Shown in pieces: positions 42,776 to 52,860 of a stretch of DNA of 64,000 nucleotides. Made by a program: the position numbers and the translations under genes. This DNA comes from a gamma proteobacterium symbiont of Ctena orbiculata. Its GTDB lineage: Bacteria; Pseudomonadota; Gammaproteobacteria; Chromatiales; Chromatiaceae. Each line of letters begins with the position of its first letter. Position 1 is the first letter of the stretch. The stretch lies in NCBI GenBank assembly GCA_003058525.1, contig QBVD01000046.1:1-64000 (forward strand). The letters run 5' to 3'. Under the pieces are notes generated by a model. It was not told the origin of the DNA. It made no database searches and saw only the letters and a list, made by a program, of their open reading frames with translations.

Positions 42776-45094
42776 ATGAATATTCGTGATTGGCACGGGT
42801 TACGTGCGTCAGCCGAAAGTATTCATTGCGTCATCTGTAAAAAAAGACCAGTTGCCGCTGACCAAACCCACACTTACTCACGAAGAAACCGGTGGCACCG
42901 ACTGTTTGCATTCGCAACGAGTCTGTTGTTGCTGATCCCATTTGCCGCACAGGCACTCATTCTCGACATCACACCGACAAGTACGACAGTCAATGAAGGG
43001 GACGGCATCATCCCCGGCGCTGTACGCCTTACCAGGGAATCCAATGATCCAACGGGTGGCTGTATAGTCGCCGGCTTCATCAGCCTTGGTGGCACCGCAA
43101 CTTTTAACGCCGACTACAACTTAGCCGGCAGCACGCTTGATTTTGAAGTCGATTTACCCCCTAGCGCACCATCCGCAGAGGATCCAGGAGGGGTTGTCAT
43201 ACTCGATGATGCCGTCTCCGAACAGGATGAGACAATCATCATCACGATAAGTAACGCGGCGATCACCACGTTCAATTGTGCTGCCGGATTGGTGATCAAT
43301 AATGCTGCAAATACGATCATTACCATCCAAGACAACGATACAACAGCCTTGCAAGCGGTCGATGATACCGCGAGCACTTCCGCAAACACATCGGTGACGA
43401 TAAATGTCCTGGCAAACGACACAGGGACCGGATTAAGCGTCAGTTCGTTGGGGACTGCTTCCAATGGATCGGTAGTGGACAATGGTAATGGAACGTTAAC
43501 CTACACACCGAACGTTGACTTCGTCGGTGTTGACAGTTTCACCTACACGATTACGGATGGACAGTCCACTCTGGGTACAGCCACGGTAACCATCGACGTA
43601 ACTGCAACAGCACCCATAACCAACGCGACAGATGATACTGCCTTCACGGTTACGGATCTGGCTGTGAGCATTAATGTGCTCGCCAACGATACAGGATCAG
43701 GGATAAGCATCTATTCCGTCGGAACTCCATCTAATGGCACGGCGGTAAACAATAGCAACGGAACGATCACATATACGCCCAACAGTGGCTTCGAGGGTGT
43801 AGATTCATTCAGCTACACAATCATCGACACCTCAGATGTTACGGCCAGCGCTACTGTAACGGTAAGCGTCGGAGCTACTAACTTGAGCGACCTTCCAACG
43901 CTCAACAATAACCAGCAGGCGGTCGCCGATAGCCTGGATGCGCTCTGTTCAACCGCACAAAGTGGAGAACTTCAGGCTAAATGTGACGTCATCGCTTCCT
44001 TGCCCGCAGACCAGCAGCTGCAAGTGCTTGATGAGATTGTCCCCAATGATCTGGCTGCGCAAGGAAGTGTTTCCGTTGAGATCGCAACAACCCAGATTAC
44101 GAACATTCGTACACGTTTGGCCGCTCTGCGCAAAGGTGCGGCCGGACTGGCGATGAATGGCTTCCATCTTTCTATCGAAGGTCAGTCGATTCCGATCGGC
44201 ACGCTCACCGATGCCGTGATCAACGAGCCGCGAGGCGGTGGCGCAAGCGCCGATGGAAATCCACGCTTTGGGATGTTCGTTAACGGTCGAATCAATTTCG
44301 GTGATAAAGACGCCTCCGCAAACGAGTCTGGCTTCGATTTCGACACCCGGGGGATCACCGTGGGAGCCGATTATCGGCTCAACGATCGACTGATCTTGGG
44401 CGGCGCATTGGGCGTTGCGACTACCGACTCGGAGTTCGACAATTCTGGTGGCAAGCTCGACAATAGAACTAGGAGCGTATCGTTCTATGGCAACTACTAT
44501 CCATCGGAGCATACCTACATCGACTGGATCGCGACGGCCGGCCGGCATGACTTTGAGACTGAAAGAAACCTGTCGACGTTGTCCACTCTGACCGAGGGTG
44601 ATACCGAAGGAGATGAGGTCGCGATTAGCCTAAGTGGTGGCGTGAACTTTAACCGAGACTCCCTGCTGTTGAACGCCTACGGGCGACTCGAGCATATCGA
44701 GGTCGACATCGACAGCTATCAGGAAACGGGCGGCGGCGGCCTGGCCTTGCAGTACGAAGATCAGACAGTGGAGTCGCTTACCACTGCGCTGGGTGCTCGT
44801 CTTTCCAATGTGTACAGCATGGCATGGGGGGTATTGACGCCCAGTGTTTATCTGGAGTGGGAGCACGAGTTCGAGGACGATGAGCGGTTAATCACTGCAG
44901 CATTCGCGGAAGATTTGACGACAGCCTTCTCGGTTATGACAGATAGTAAGGATGAAAACTACCTCAACTACGGATTTGGGCTGGCGGCCACGCTGCCACG
45001 CGGCAAGTCATTCTTCTTCAACTACGAGTCCGTGGCAGGACAGGATGGGATAGACAACACGACGATCGACCTGGGTCTACGAATTGAATTCTAG
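42776..45094 (+). CDS. Autotransporter with Calx-beta and cadherin-like repeats
   Basis: 772 residues from the ATG at 42776, which has GGGAGGAG 5 bases before it. Long extended signal region (membrane part LFAFATSLLLLIPFAAQA at about 44-61), a Calx-beta-like domain (DITPTSTTVNEGDGI), then two tandem cadherin-like/Big_9 repeats of about 95 residues (VTINVLANDTGTGLSV, NGNGTLTYTPNVDFVGVDSF; SINVLANDTGSGISIY, NSNGTITYTPNSGFEGVDSF), a linker, and a C-terminal beta-barrel of about 280 residues ending LGLRIEF with terminal Phe. Type V secretion adhesin; the target is unknown. Confidence 0.88.
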   Translation: MNIRDWHGLRASAESIHCVICKKRPVAADQTHTYSRRNRWHRLFAFATSLLLLIPFAAQALILDITPTSTTVNEGDGIIPGAVRLTRESNDPTGGCIVAGFISLGGTATFNADYNLAGSTLDFEVDLPPSAPSAEDPGGVVILDDAVSEQDETIIITISNAAITTFNCAAGLVINNAANTIITIQDNDTTALQAVDDTASTSANTSVTINVLANDTGTGLSVSSLGTASNGSVVDNGNGTLTYTPNVDFVGVDSFTYTITDGQSTLGTATVTIDVTATAPITNATDDTAFTVTDLAVSINVLANDTGSGISIYSVGTPSNGTAVNNSNGTITYTPNSGFEGVDSFSYTIIDTSDVTASATVTVSVGATNLSDLPTLNNNQQAVADSLDALCSTAQSGELQAKCDVIASLPADQQLQVLDEIVPNDLAAQGSVSVEIATTQITNIRTRLAALRKGAAGLAMNGFHLSIEGQSIPIGTLTDAVINEPRGGGASADGNPRFGMFVNGRINFGDKDASANESGFDFDTRGITVGADYRLNDRLILGGALGVATTDSEFDNSGGKLDNRTRSVSFYGNYYPSEHTYIDWIATAGRHDFETERNLSTLSTLTEGDTEGDEVAISLSGGVNFNRDSLLLNAYGRLEHIEVDIDSYQETGGGGLALQYEDQTVESLTTALGARLSNVYSMAWGVLTPSVYLEWEHEFEDDERLITAAFAEDLTTAFSVMTDSKDENYLNYGFGLAATLPRGKSFFFNYESVAGQDGIDNTTIDLGLRIEF

Positions 45095-45662
45095 CAATCA
45101 ATCCTGGGTTGGCTGAATGTCATACTCCCGGTGAAATGCTCACAGTGGTGAGTGAAAACTCGTTATGTGGATTGCTCGGGAATAGCGAAACGCTATGAAT
45201 CTCAACTTATCCTCACCCCTTGACTTAATCCACCGCTATGAGGAGTAGAGCGGGGGCGCCAAGATGCTTATAAAAAGACTCACATCTGGAGCAATCATCC
45301 GCAAGCTTTGGCGGGTTGGTGTATTGGGTGACAAAACGTCACTCCGTGAATCCGGTTGTTTTTTATATTAAGCACTGCTGCCACGTATCCAGGCCCGTTG
45401 TCACCTCCCGGAATATCAGCACATACACACAACAAGCCTCTGATATGAGTTGTCGATTGCCACCGCCTATATCGATGATGCAATGACTGACTATACAAGA
45501 GGTGGGAATGGCTAATAAATCACACCCATAAATATGCCTGGTTTCATGGACAACAATGGGATGTTTGTGGCGCCTTCTACAGCAGGCGAAGCGCTGTGCA
45601 TCCGACTTGCCCGAAAACCTGTCGCACGGTAAACTATTGTTTAATTTAGAGAAATAATACTT
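45095..45662. other. Gene-free spacer before tRNA-Arg
   Basis: 568 bases. An open frame on the minus strand at 45363-45740 runs through the tRNA gene and is not credible. No integrase or repeat of the tRNA 3' end is seen, so there is no sign of an integrated island here. Confidence 0.5.
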
Positions 45663-45739
45663 GCCCTCGTAGCTCAGCAGGATAGAGCAATCGCCTCCTA
45701 AGCGATAGGTCACAGGTTCGACTCCTGTCGAGGGCGCCA
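45663..45739 (+). tRNA. tRNA-Arg (anticodon CCT)
   Basis: 77 nt with encoded CCA. Acceptor GCCCTCG pairs with CGAGGGC (discriminator G), D arm GCTC/GAGC, anticodon stem ATCGC/GCGAT with loop CTCCTAA (anticodon CCT), T arm ACAGG-TTCGACT-CCTGT. Reads AGG codons. The SNase-like gene starts 22 bases after it. Confidence 0.97.
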
Positions 45740-45761
45740 CTCAGACGATTTGAGTAGACAG

Positions 45762-46244
45762 ATGCCGAATCGCTCAATTGCGCCCTACCGTAACCTGCAA
45801 CAGCTGTTGCTGGCATTCCTGCTGATTGGTCTTAGTCTCGATAGCAGCTGTCATGCAGCCATGCTGGAGGGGCAGGTCGTCGGAATACTTAGCGGCGACC
45901 GCATCACGCTCAGGCCGGCGGATGGTATTTACAGAGAAATCAAACTCTCCGGTATCCGCATACCAACCCGCGATCAAAACATGAAAAAGATAGCGCAACG
46001 CCACCTCAATATGTTGCTCGCGGGCCGCTTTGTCAGTGTCGAATACAATACCCTTTCCGCCAGGGGTGTTATACTCGGAACTGTCCTCCATGGGGGATCG
46101 GATATGGCCTTACGGATGTTATCCGATGGCTTGGCCGTGACGACAAACCATCCACGGCTGCAACCTTCAAGATTGAGGCGTTACGAACAGGCCGAGGCCA
46201 CCGCCCGCGCCCGCGGACTCGGTTTTTGGCAGAAATTGAGATGA
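45762..46244 (+). CDS. SNase-like exported protein, catalytic residues replaced
   Basis: 160 residues from the ATG at 45762; a TTG at 45750 is an alternative. Signal peptide with LLLAFLLIGLSLDSSCHA. The OB-fold of staphylococcal nuclease is recognisable (EGQVVGILSGDRITLRPADG, REIKLSGIRIPTRDQN, MALRMLSDGLAVT), but where active nucleases have R-x4-D-xPE this one has K-x4-R-IPT, so the arginine, calcium-binding aspartate and general-base glutamate are lost. Probably a binding or structural protein. Confidence 0.7.
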   Translation: MPNRSIAPYRNLQQLLLAFLLIGLSLDSSCHAAMLEGQVVGILSGDRITLRPADGIYREIKLSGIRIPTRDQNMKKIAQRHLNMLLAGRFVSVEYNTLSARGVILGTVLHGGSDMALRMLSDGLAVTTNHPRLQPSRLRRYEQAEATARARGLGFWQKLR

Positions 46245-46263
46245 GAAATTGCGAGGTGGTCTA

Positions 46264-46539
46264 ATGGGGAAAAAAAGCGATCAAAAGAAAAGCAAGAAGG
46301 ATAAAGACAAGAAAAAGTTAACCACACAGATGAAAAAAAGCAGTAAAAAAGAGAAAAAAGGCGCTAAAGAGAGTGCTGCGGTAAATCCACAGCTGCGGCT
46401 GGATATGATCGCCGAAGCTGCCTACTTTATCGCTGAAAAGCATGGTTTCGATCCGCAGAGGGCAACGCAGGATTGGCAACAGGCTGAAGAACAGATAGAT
46501 GAGATGCTCAAATCAAAATATGGTGAAGCGACAAGCTAG
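46264..46539 (+). CDS. DUF2934-type protein with Lys-rich N-terminus
   Basis: 91 residues from the ATG at 46264, which has GCGAGG about 9 bases ahead. Residues 1-38 are dominated by Lys (GKKSDQKKSKKDKDKKK). A short C-terminal domain (MIAEAAYFIAEKHGFDPQRA, DWQQAEEQIDEML) resembles DUF2934. The stop TAG begins TAGGGTCTGTTTGCACTA, a diverged copy of the TAGGGCC repeat. Function unknown. Confidence 0.75.
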   Translation: MGKKSDQKKSKKDKDKKKLTTQMKKSSKKEKKGAKESAAVNPQLRLDMIAEAAYFIAEKHGFDPQRATQDWQQAEEQIDEMLKSKYGEATS

Positions 46540-46551
46540 GGTCTGTTTGCA

Positions 46552-46785
46552 CTATTCCTTTTTCTTTTTTGTCTTTGCCTTGGACCTGGACTCTTTTTTA
46601 CGAAGGCGTTTCAGGTTTTCTTCCAATGCGGCTTCCAGTGCCTTATAGACCTTGAGTTGCGCAGCCTGATACTGAGTTTCAGGCTCTCCGACCAATTCCA
46701 GGCGGGCACCGAAATAGGCCAGATCCGCTTCCAATGAAATCGGATTCAGGTTGACCCTTAATTTGTTACTCTCTTGTGCGGACAA
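46552..46785 (-). CDS. Small protein with Lys-rich C-terminus, unknown
   Basis: 77 residues starting at a TTG (46785) with AGAG upstream. Beta-like start (SNKLRVNLNPISLEADLAYF), a central helix (AAQLKVYKALEAALEENLKR) and a KKKK tail. Convergent with the DUF2934-type gene 12 bases away, also Lys-rich. The use of TTG and small size lower confidence. Confidence 0.55.
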   Translation of the reverse strand: MSAQESNKLRVNLNPISLEADLAYFGARLELVGEPETQYQAAQLKVYKALEAALEENLKRLRKKESRSKAKTKKKKE

Positions 46786-47172
46786 TTGCTTACTCTTTTC
46801 ACCTGACTGCCATGTGCGGTGTCTTATAAGGTTAACGCGCTCAGCATAGAGCGCTGCCGTTTACCCTGTCTAGTGGAGACACATCCCAGCAGTGACACCT
46901 TTCATATTACACCTCTCCAATCCTTTTCAAACATCCCATTGGCGAATCACTGAAGGCACTAAACAATCCGAGACACCACACTATTTTAGCAGAGCAATGG
47001 CATGAATTGAGAAAGGGGTTGAATGATGTATTGAATCGGCCAATATTTTGTATAAATTTCAAACAGATTTTTTTTAGTATCTTCTGTCAATCTATCTGTC
47101 TGTGCTAACATTTACTGATAGCTGCCCAAAAATAAATTATCCACCAACCACCACGCTTAATGGGCTTTAAAA
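46786..47172. other. Spacer upstream of sucA
   Basis: 387 bases without a gene. The last 130 bases are AT-rich (TTTTGTATAAATTTC, TTTTTTTTAGTATC) and probably hold the sucA promoter, but no well-spaced -35/-10 pair stands out. The sucA ribosome site is weak. Confidence 0.45.
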
Positions 47173-50031
47173 ATGACCGACTATCTGGATTTACTCAGAT
47201 CCACCTCTGCCTATTCAGGCGGAAATGCCGCCTTTGTTGAAGAGCTGTACGAAAATTATCTCAAAGACCCGCAAAGCATCCCGGACGACTGGCGAAAGGA
47301 GTTCGAGGGACTACCGAATCAAGCCCATACTGACACTGCGCATGAACCCATCCGCCAGCGTTTTCTCCATCTGGTGTATGAAAAGCGCTCTGCAACCATC
47401 ACCGCAGATGAAAATCTCTCGCCGGGAGCCGCAGAGCAACAGGCCTCCGTTCTACGCTATATCAATGGATTTCGCATGCGTGGCCACCAAAATGCGGAGC
47501 TTGATCCCCTCAAGCTGCGCGACCCTGTCTATGTTCCCGATCTCGACCTGGCCTACCATAAGCTGGATAAGATCGACCAAAACACCATTTACAATACCGG
47601 TTCTCTCTTCGCGCCGGAACGCCTGCCGCTGCGAGACATTATCGAGCTGGTCAAGATAAGTTACTGCGGTGGCGTCGGCACCGAATATGGACACATTACG
47701 AGTACCAAACAGAAGCGCTGGATCCAGGAACGCATCGAACAGCGGCACCTTTTCCAGCAGTTCAGCAATAAGCAAAAGATCTGGCTGTTGACCCTGCTGA
47801 CCGCAGCTGAGGGGATCGAAAAATATCTGCATAACCGGTACGTCGGCCAGAAAAGGTTCTCTCTGGAGGGCGGTGAGACCCTGATCCCATTGCTGGACGA
47901 TCTGATTCAACACTGTGGCAGCAATGGCATCAATGAAGTCGTCATCGGCATGGCCCATCGCGGACGGATCAATGTATTGACCAATATACTGGGTAAGCCA
48001 CCTCAGGATATTTTTGATGAGTTCGAAGGCCGTGTCACTGTTGACCCGGTACGTCTCTCCGGCGATGTGAAGTATCACATGGGTTTCTCTACCGATATCG
48101 ATACCGACAGTGGAATAGTGCATGTCGCGCTGGGCTTCAACCCCTCACATCTGGAGATCATCAATCCTGTCATCGAAGGTTCGGTAAGGGCGCGGCAACG
48201 CCGTCGCAGCGATCATGACGGATCCAGGGTGTTACCTGTATTGATTCATGGTGATGCCGCATTTGCCGGCCAGGGTGTGGTGATGGAAACCCTGAACCTT
48301 TCGCAAACCCGCGGCTACACCACCGGTGGTACGGTGCATATCATCGTCAACAATCAGGTCGGGTTTACCACCAGCAATCCCATGGACACCCGTTCCACCC
48401 TCTACTGTACCGATGTCGCCAAGATGGTTCAGGCGCCAATCTTTCACGTCAATGGCGACGATCCCGAAGCGGTAGTCTACGTCACTCGCCTGGCACTCGA
48501 ATTTCGCATGCGCTTTCGCAAGGACGTGGTAATCGATGTCATCTGCTATCGACGGCTTGGTCACAATGAAGCCGACGAACCCGCCGTCACACAACCGGAG
48601 ATGTACAAGAAGATCCGCAATCACCCAACGATACGGACCCTTTACGCAGATAAGCTGGTGCAGGAATCAGTCATTTCTCCCCAACAGGCACGAGATTTGG
48701 TGAATAATTATCGTGAATCCCTTGAACAGGGGATCGTGGTGGCAAGGCCTGTAACCTGCGCCCTTCGCCATCCCTATGCGGTAAGGTGGAATACCTTTAA
48801 AGGTATCGAATGGGATCACCCGATGGATACCCGGCTCAGCAGCGAGCGTTTAGATCTGCTGGCGGAACAGCTACTGCATGTTCCGGGGGGCTTTGAACTC
48901 CATCCCCGGGTTGAGAAGATTTGGACCGAAAGAAAGCGCATGGCCAGCGGGGATCAATTCGTCGATTGGGGCTTTGCCGAAAATATGGCCTATGCCTCCT
49001 TGCTCACCGAGGGTGTCCCGGTGAGACTCTCAGGCCAGGACTCAGGGCGCGGAACCTTCTTTCACCGCCACGCAGTGCTTCATAATCAGATCGACGGCGA
49101 ACCTCTGATCCCTCTGCAGCATTTGACCCGGGACCAGGCTGACTTTGTGGTTATCGATTCGCTGTTATCGGAGGAGGCGGTACTCGGATTTGAGTATGGT
49201 TACGCCACAGCAGAGCCCAATTGCCTTACCATCTGGGAGGCCCAGTTCGGTGACTTCGCTAACGGCGCACAGGTTGTCATCGATCAGTTCATCACATCGG
49301 GCGGTGAAAAGTGGGGCCTGTTGTGCGGACTGGTGATGTTCCTGCCCCACGGTTACGAAGGTCAGGGCGCCGAGCACTCCTCGGCCCGTCCGGAGCGCTT
49401 TCTACGCCTCTGCGCCAACCACAACATTCAGGTCTGCGTTCCAAGTTCGGCATCGCAAATATTCCATCTGTTAAGACGGCAGATGCTGCGGCCATATCGT
49501 CATCCACTCGTCGTCATGACACCCAAAAGCCTACTCAGGCACCGCCTGGCAACATCACCCAAACAGGAACTGCTGGAAGGCGGATTCAAAAATGTCATCG
49601 ATGAGATTGATGATATCGATCCGAAAAAGGTCAAGCGCCTCATCATGTGCTCGGGAAAGGTCTATTATGAATTGTTGGAGACCCGCCGCTCGCGCGGCCT
49701 GGAAGATGTGGCGATTATACGCTTAGAGCAGCTATACCCCTTTCCGCAAGAAGACTTCGACAAGATCGTAACACGCTATAAGAACGCGAAAATGTTTATC
49801 TGGTGTCAGGAAGAACCGCAAAATCAAGGGGCATGGGATCAAATCAAACATCGCTTCTACCCCATAGTTTCCAAAAACAGGCAACTCTACTATGTTGGAC
49901 GCTCTTCAGCGGCGGCACCCTCAGTCGGTTACCGCTCGGTACATGTCGAACAGCAGGAGACTCTGATTGACGAGGCACTCTCCGGGCGCATCAACCCTCG
50001 AATGAACTACAGGAACCAGGACCATCAATGA
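47173..50031 (+). CDS. sucA: 2-oxoglutarate dehydrogenase E1 (SucA)
   Basis: 952 residues, standard length. Thiamine-diphosphate decarboxylase of the TCA cycle complex. Motifs: N-terminal [59 protein letters not shown] with [11 protein letters not shown] (ThDP site), [20 protein letters not shown] and the C-terminal [20 protein letters not shown]. Its stop overlaps the sucB start by 4 bases. No lpd or sucCD gene adjoins. Confidence 0.98.
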   Translation: MTDYLDLLRSTSAYSGGNAAFVEELYENYLKDPQSIPDDWRKEFEGLPNQAHTDTAHEPIRQRFLHLVYEKRSATITADENLSPGAAEQQASVLRYINGFRMRGHQNAELDPLKLRDPVYVPDLDLAYHKLDKIDQNTIYNTGSLFAPERLPLRDIIELVKISYCGGVGTEYGHITSTKQKRWIQERIEQRHLFQQFSNKQKIWLLTLLTAAEGIEKYLHNRYVGQKRFSLEGGETLIPLLDDLIQHCGSNGINEVVIGMAHRGRINVLTNILGKPPQDIFDEFEGRVTVDPVRLSGDVKYHMGFSTDIDTDSGIVHVALGFNPSHLEIINPVIEGSVRARQRRRSDHDGSRVLPVLIHGDAAFAGQGVVMETLNLSQTRGYTTGGTVHIIVNNQVGFTTSNPMDTRSTLYCTDVAKMVQAPIFHVNGDDPEAVVYVTRLALEFRMRFRKDVVIDVICYRRLGHNEADEPAVTQPEMYKKIRNHPTIRTLYADKLVQESVISPQQARDLVNNYRESLEQGIVVARPVTCALRHPYAVRWNTFKGIEWDHPMDTRLSSERLDLLAEQLLHVPGGFELHPRVEKIWTERKRMASGDQFVDWGFAENMAYASLLTEGVPVRLSGQDSGRGTFFHRHAVLHNQIDGEPLIPLQHLTRDQADFVVIDSLLSEEAVLGFEYGYATAEPNCLTIWEAQFGDFANGAQVVIDQFITSGGEKWGLLCGLVMFLPHGYEGQGAEHSSARPERFLRLCANHNIQVCVPSSASQIFHLLRRQMLRPYRHPLVVMTPKSLLRHRLATSPKQELLEGGFKNVIDEIDDIDPKKVKRLIMCSGKVYYELLETRRSRGLEDVAIIRLEQLYPFPQEDFDKIVTRYKNAKMFIWCQEEPQNQGAWDQIKHRFYPIVSKNRQLYYVGRSSAAAPSVGYRSVHVEQQETLIDEALSGRINPRMNYRNQDHQ

Positions 50032-51224
50032 GCATCGAACTACGCGTTCCCCAACTTCCCGAATCGGTTTCAGACGCCACTGTGCTGAGCTGGCACAAAC
50101 AGCCGGGTGAACACATCGACCAGGATGAGACACTGGTCGACCTGGAAACCGACAAAGTTGTACTTGAAGTACCGTCGCCGCAATCAGGCACCCTGACAAC
50201 GATTCACTTCAAAGAGGGTGAAACCGTTCAGGCTGATGATATTTTGGGCATTCTGGAGGCCGGAGCCGGGACTCCGGCCAGCCAAGAACAACCGCCTGAA
50301 ACCCCGCAGGCAGACAGGGAGGCACCTGCCCTCTCTCCCGCTGTCAGACGCCTGGTAAAGGAGAGTGGCATCGATCCCAGTACGATACAGGGCAGCGGTA
50401 AAAATGGGCGTATCGTCAAATCCGATGTGGAAGCGGCGATCGCTGCGCAAAAGAGAGGATCTCAAACCGAGCGCGCTGTTGCGCCGGCAACTCCATCCCC
50501 CCCACCGGCAGCCGTCGCAACAGGTCGTATTGAAGAACGGGTACCGATGACGCGTCTGCGCAAGCGTGTCGCGGAGCGTTTGGTTGAGGCACAACAGACC
50601 GCGGCAATCCTGACCACCTTCAATGAGGTTAACCTGCAAGCCATTTCCGATCTTCGGGTCAAATACAGAGATGAGTTCGAAAAACGGCACAATGTACGCT
50701 TGGGCTTCATGGCCTTTTTCGTCAAGGCAGCAGTCGAGGCGCTAAAACAGTATCCGATCATCAATGCAACCGTTGACGGTGATGATATCCTCTATCATGG
50801 CTACTTCGATATCGGTATCGCCGTCTCCTCACCGCGAGGGCTGGTGGTACCGATATTGCGGGATGCGGATCAGCTCAGCTTTGCCGCCGTAGAGCAAAGA
50901 ATCAAGGATTTTGGCGCCAAGGCCCAGGATGGATCGTTGAGTTATGAAGACCTGACCGGCGGTACATTCTCCATTACCAACGGCGGTGTATTCGGCTCCA
51001 TGCTCTCCACACCGATTCTCAACCCACCTCAAAGCGCGATACTCGGCATGCATTCAATCCAACAGCGCCCGGTGGCGGAAAAAGGAGAGATCGTTATCCG
51101 CCCGGTGATGTATCTGGCGCTATCCTACGACCACCGCATCATCGATGGCCGGGATGCAGTACAGTTCCTGGTGACCATCAAGCAGTTGCTGGAGGACCCC
51201 AGCCGGTTACTACTGGAAATCTGA
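50028..51224 (+). CDS. sucB: Dihydrolipoamide succinyltransferase E2 (SucB)
   Basis: 398 residues. One N-terminal lipoyl domain (about 1-78, lipoyl Lys in [11 protein letters not shown] near 43), a peripheral-subunit-binding domain (about 105-140, [20 protein letters not shown]), and an acyltransferase core with [20 protein letters not shown] and [18 protein letters not shown] (catalytic His and Asp). Coupled to sucA by an ATGA overlap. Confidence 0.98.
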   Translation: MSIELRVPQLPESVSDATVLSWHKQPGEHIDQDETLVDLETDKVVLEVPSPQSGTLTTIHFKEGETVQADDILGILEAGAGTPASQEQPPETPQADREAPALSPAVRRLVKESGIDPSTIQGSGKNGRIVKSDVEAAIAAQKRGSQTERAVAPATPSPPPAAVATGRIEERVPMTRLRKRVAERLVEAQQTAAILTTFNEVNLQAISDLRVKYRDEFEKRHNVRLGFMAFFVKAAVEALKQYPIINATVDGDDILYHGYFDIGIAVSSPRGLVVPILRDADQLSFAAVEQRIKDFGAKAQDGSLSYEDLTGGTFSITNGGVFGSMLSTPILNPPQSAILGMHSIQQRPVAEKGEIVIRPVMYLALSYDHRIIDGRDAVQFLVTIKQLLEDPSRLLLEI

Positions 51225-51284
51225 TCATGCATTAACAATAATCTTGTAAATTCACCACAACGAACAGAATAACCAGAATCGCGC

Positions 51285-51308
51285 TCGACCGGTCTCTTCA
51301 CCGGTCGA
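51285..51308. other. Perfect hairpin between sucB and the fumarase gene
   Basis: TCGACCGGT-CTCTTC-ACCGGTCGA, a 9-bp perfect stem 60 bases after the sucB stop and 22 bases before the fumarase start. There is no T-run; it may be a processing or attenuation hairpin. Confidence 0.55.
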
Positions 51309-51330
51309 TGCTGCATCGACAGGATTGACC

Positions 51331-52854
51331 ATGACCCTCATCCGCCAGGAAGATCTTATCCATAGCATCGCCGATGCTCTTCAGTTTATTTCCTATTATC
51401 ATCCGGTCGACTTTCTCAAAGCCATGGGAGAGGCATGGGCCAAGGAAGAGAGTCCGGCCGCCAAGGATGCAATGGCGCAGATCCTGGTCAATTCACGCAT
51501 GTCAGCCGAGGGAAAACGTCCGGTCTGCCAGGATACCGGCATGGTGGTAGTTTTTCTCAAGATCGGTATGCAGGTTCAATGGGACGGCGCGATGTCGGTC
51601 AGCGACATGGTCAATGAAGGCGTACGCCACGGTTATGCCCATCCCGACAATGTACTGCGATTCTCCATGGTCACCGATCCACTCGGCCGTCGCAAGAACA
51701 GTGGAGACAACACACCGGCCATCATTCACATGGAACTGGTCCCTGGCGACAAGGTTGAAGTTAAAATCGCAGCCAAGGGCGGTGGATCAGAGAACAAATC
51801 CCGCTTCAAGGTGCTCAACCCGTCCGGCTCACTGGTCGATTGGGTTTTACAAGAGGTACCCAAGATGGGTGCCGGATGGTGCCCGCCGGGGATGCTCGGT
51901 ATCGGCGTCGGAGGCTCGGCGGAAAAGGCCATGCTGCTGGCCAAGGAGTCGTTGATGGAACCTATCGATATCCATGAGTTGCAGGCACGCGGCCCGGCTA
52001 ATCGCAAAGAGGAGCTGCGTTTGGAGATCTATGACAAGGTCAATGCATTGGGCATCGGCGCGCAGGGACTCGGAGGCCTGACCACGGTGCTCGACGTTAA
52101 GATCAGCGACTTCCCTACTCACGCTGCCTCATTGCCGGTGGGCATGATCCCCAATTGCGCCGCCACGCGTCATGTGGAGTTCACCCTGGACGGCAGCGGC
52201 CCCGCCCTGCTATCCCCACCTACCCGGGAAGATTGGCCTGATGTGACCTGGGAGGCCTCCCCGCAAGCACGCCGCGTCAACCTGGATGAGATCAGCAAGG
52301 AGGAGATAGCCGACTGGCAACCGGGTGAACTCATACTGCTCAACGGTAAACTTCTGACCGGGCGGGATGCCGCACATAAGCGGATAGCCGATCTCTACGC
52401 CAACAATCAGCCATTGCCCGAGGGAATCGACTTCCATGGCCGCTTTATCTATTACGTGGGACCTGTCGATCCTGTACGTGATGAGGTAGTAGGCCCGGCC
52501 GGCCCCACCACCGCCACACGCATGGATAAGTTCAGCGATGTCATGTTGGATCAGGCGGGTCTGTTCGGCATGGTCGGCAAAGCGGAACGGGGTCCGGCGG
52601 CTTTGGAGGCGATAAAACGTCATAAAGCGGTCTATCTAATGGCGGTGGGCGGTGCTGCCTACCTTGTATCCAAAGCGATTCGCAGTTCACGTCTGTTGGC
52701 ATTTGAAGATCTCGGCATGGAGGCCATACGTGAGTTTGAAGTGGTCGATTTTCCGGTCACAGTGGCAGTTGACAGCCGTGGTAACTCTGTTCATCAGACG
52801 GGCCCCGCCGAATGGCGGAACAAGATTGGTAAGATACCAGTTGTACCGGAGTAG
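51331..52854 (+). CDS. Fumarate hydratase class I
   Basis: 507 residues from the ATG at 51331 (AGGA 6 bases upstream; a TTG two codons earlier is possible). Single-chain [4Fe-4S] fumarase of the FumA/FumB type, interconverting fumarate and malate. N-terminal alpha domain with RPVCQDTGMVVVFLKIG (Fe-S Cys), GGGSENKSRFKVLNPSGS and GMLGIGVGGSAEKAMLLAKE; C-terminal beta domain with VGPAGPTTATRMDKF and YLMAVGGAAYLVSKAI. The oxidoreductase gene follows after 6 bases. Confidence 0.95.
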   Translation: MTLIRQEDLIHSIADALQFISYYHPVDFLKAMGEAWAKEESPAAKDAMAQILVNSRMSAEGKRPVCQDTGMVVVFLKIGMQVQWDGAMSVSDMVNEGVRHGYAHPDNVLRFSMVTDPLGRRKNSGDNTPAIIHMELVPGDKVEVKIAAKGGGSENKSRFKVLNPSGSLVDWVLQEVPKMGAGWCPPGMLGIGVGGSAEKAMLLAKESLMEPIDIHELQARGPANRKEELRLEIYDKVNALGIGAQGLGGLTTVLDVKISDFPTHAASLPVGMIPNCAATRHVEFTLDGSGPALLSPPTREDWPDVTWEASPQARRVNLDEISKEEIADWQPGELILLNGKLLTGRDAAHKRIADLYANNQPLPEGIDFHGRFIYYVGPVDPVRDEVVGPAGPTTATRMDKFSDVMLDQAGLFGMVGKAERGPAALEAIKRHKAVYLMAVGGAAYLVSKAIRSSRLLAFEDLGMEAIREFEVVDFPVTVAVDSRGNSVHQTGPAEWRNKIGKIPVVPE

Positions 52855-52860
52855 TTTGAC

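Noticed and set aside
45663-45739. Genomic island integrated at tRNA-Arg
   Set aside because: No direct repeat of the tRNA 3' end and no integrase gene on either side within the window.
45363-45740. 125-codon minus-strand frame across the tRNA-Arg gene
   Set aside because: It is antisense through a complete tRNA and lacks a ribosome site; it begins in the tRNA T arm.
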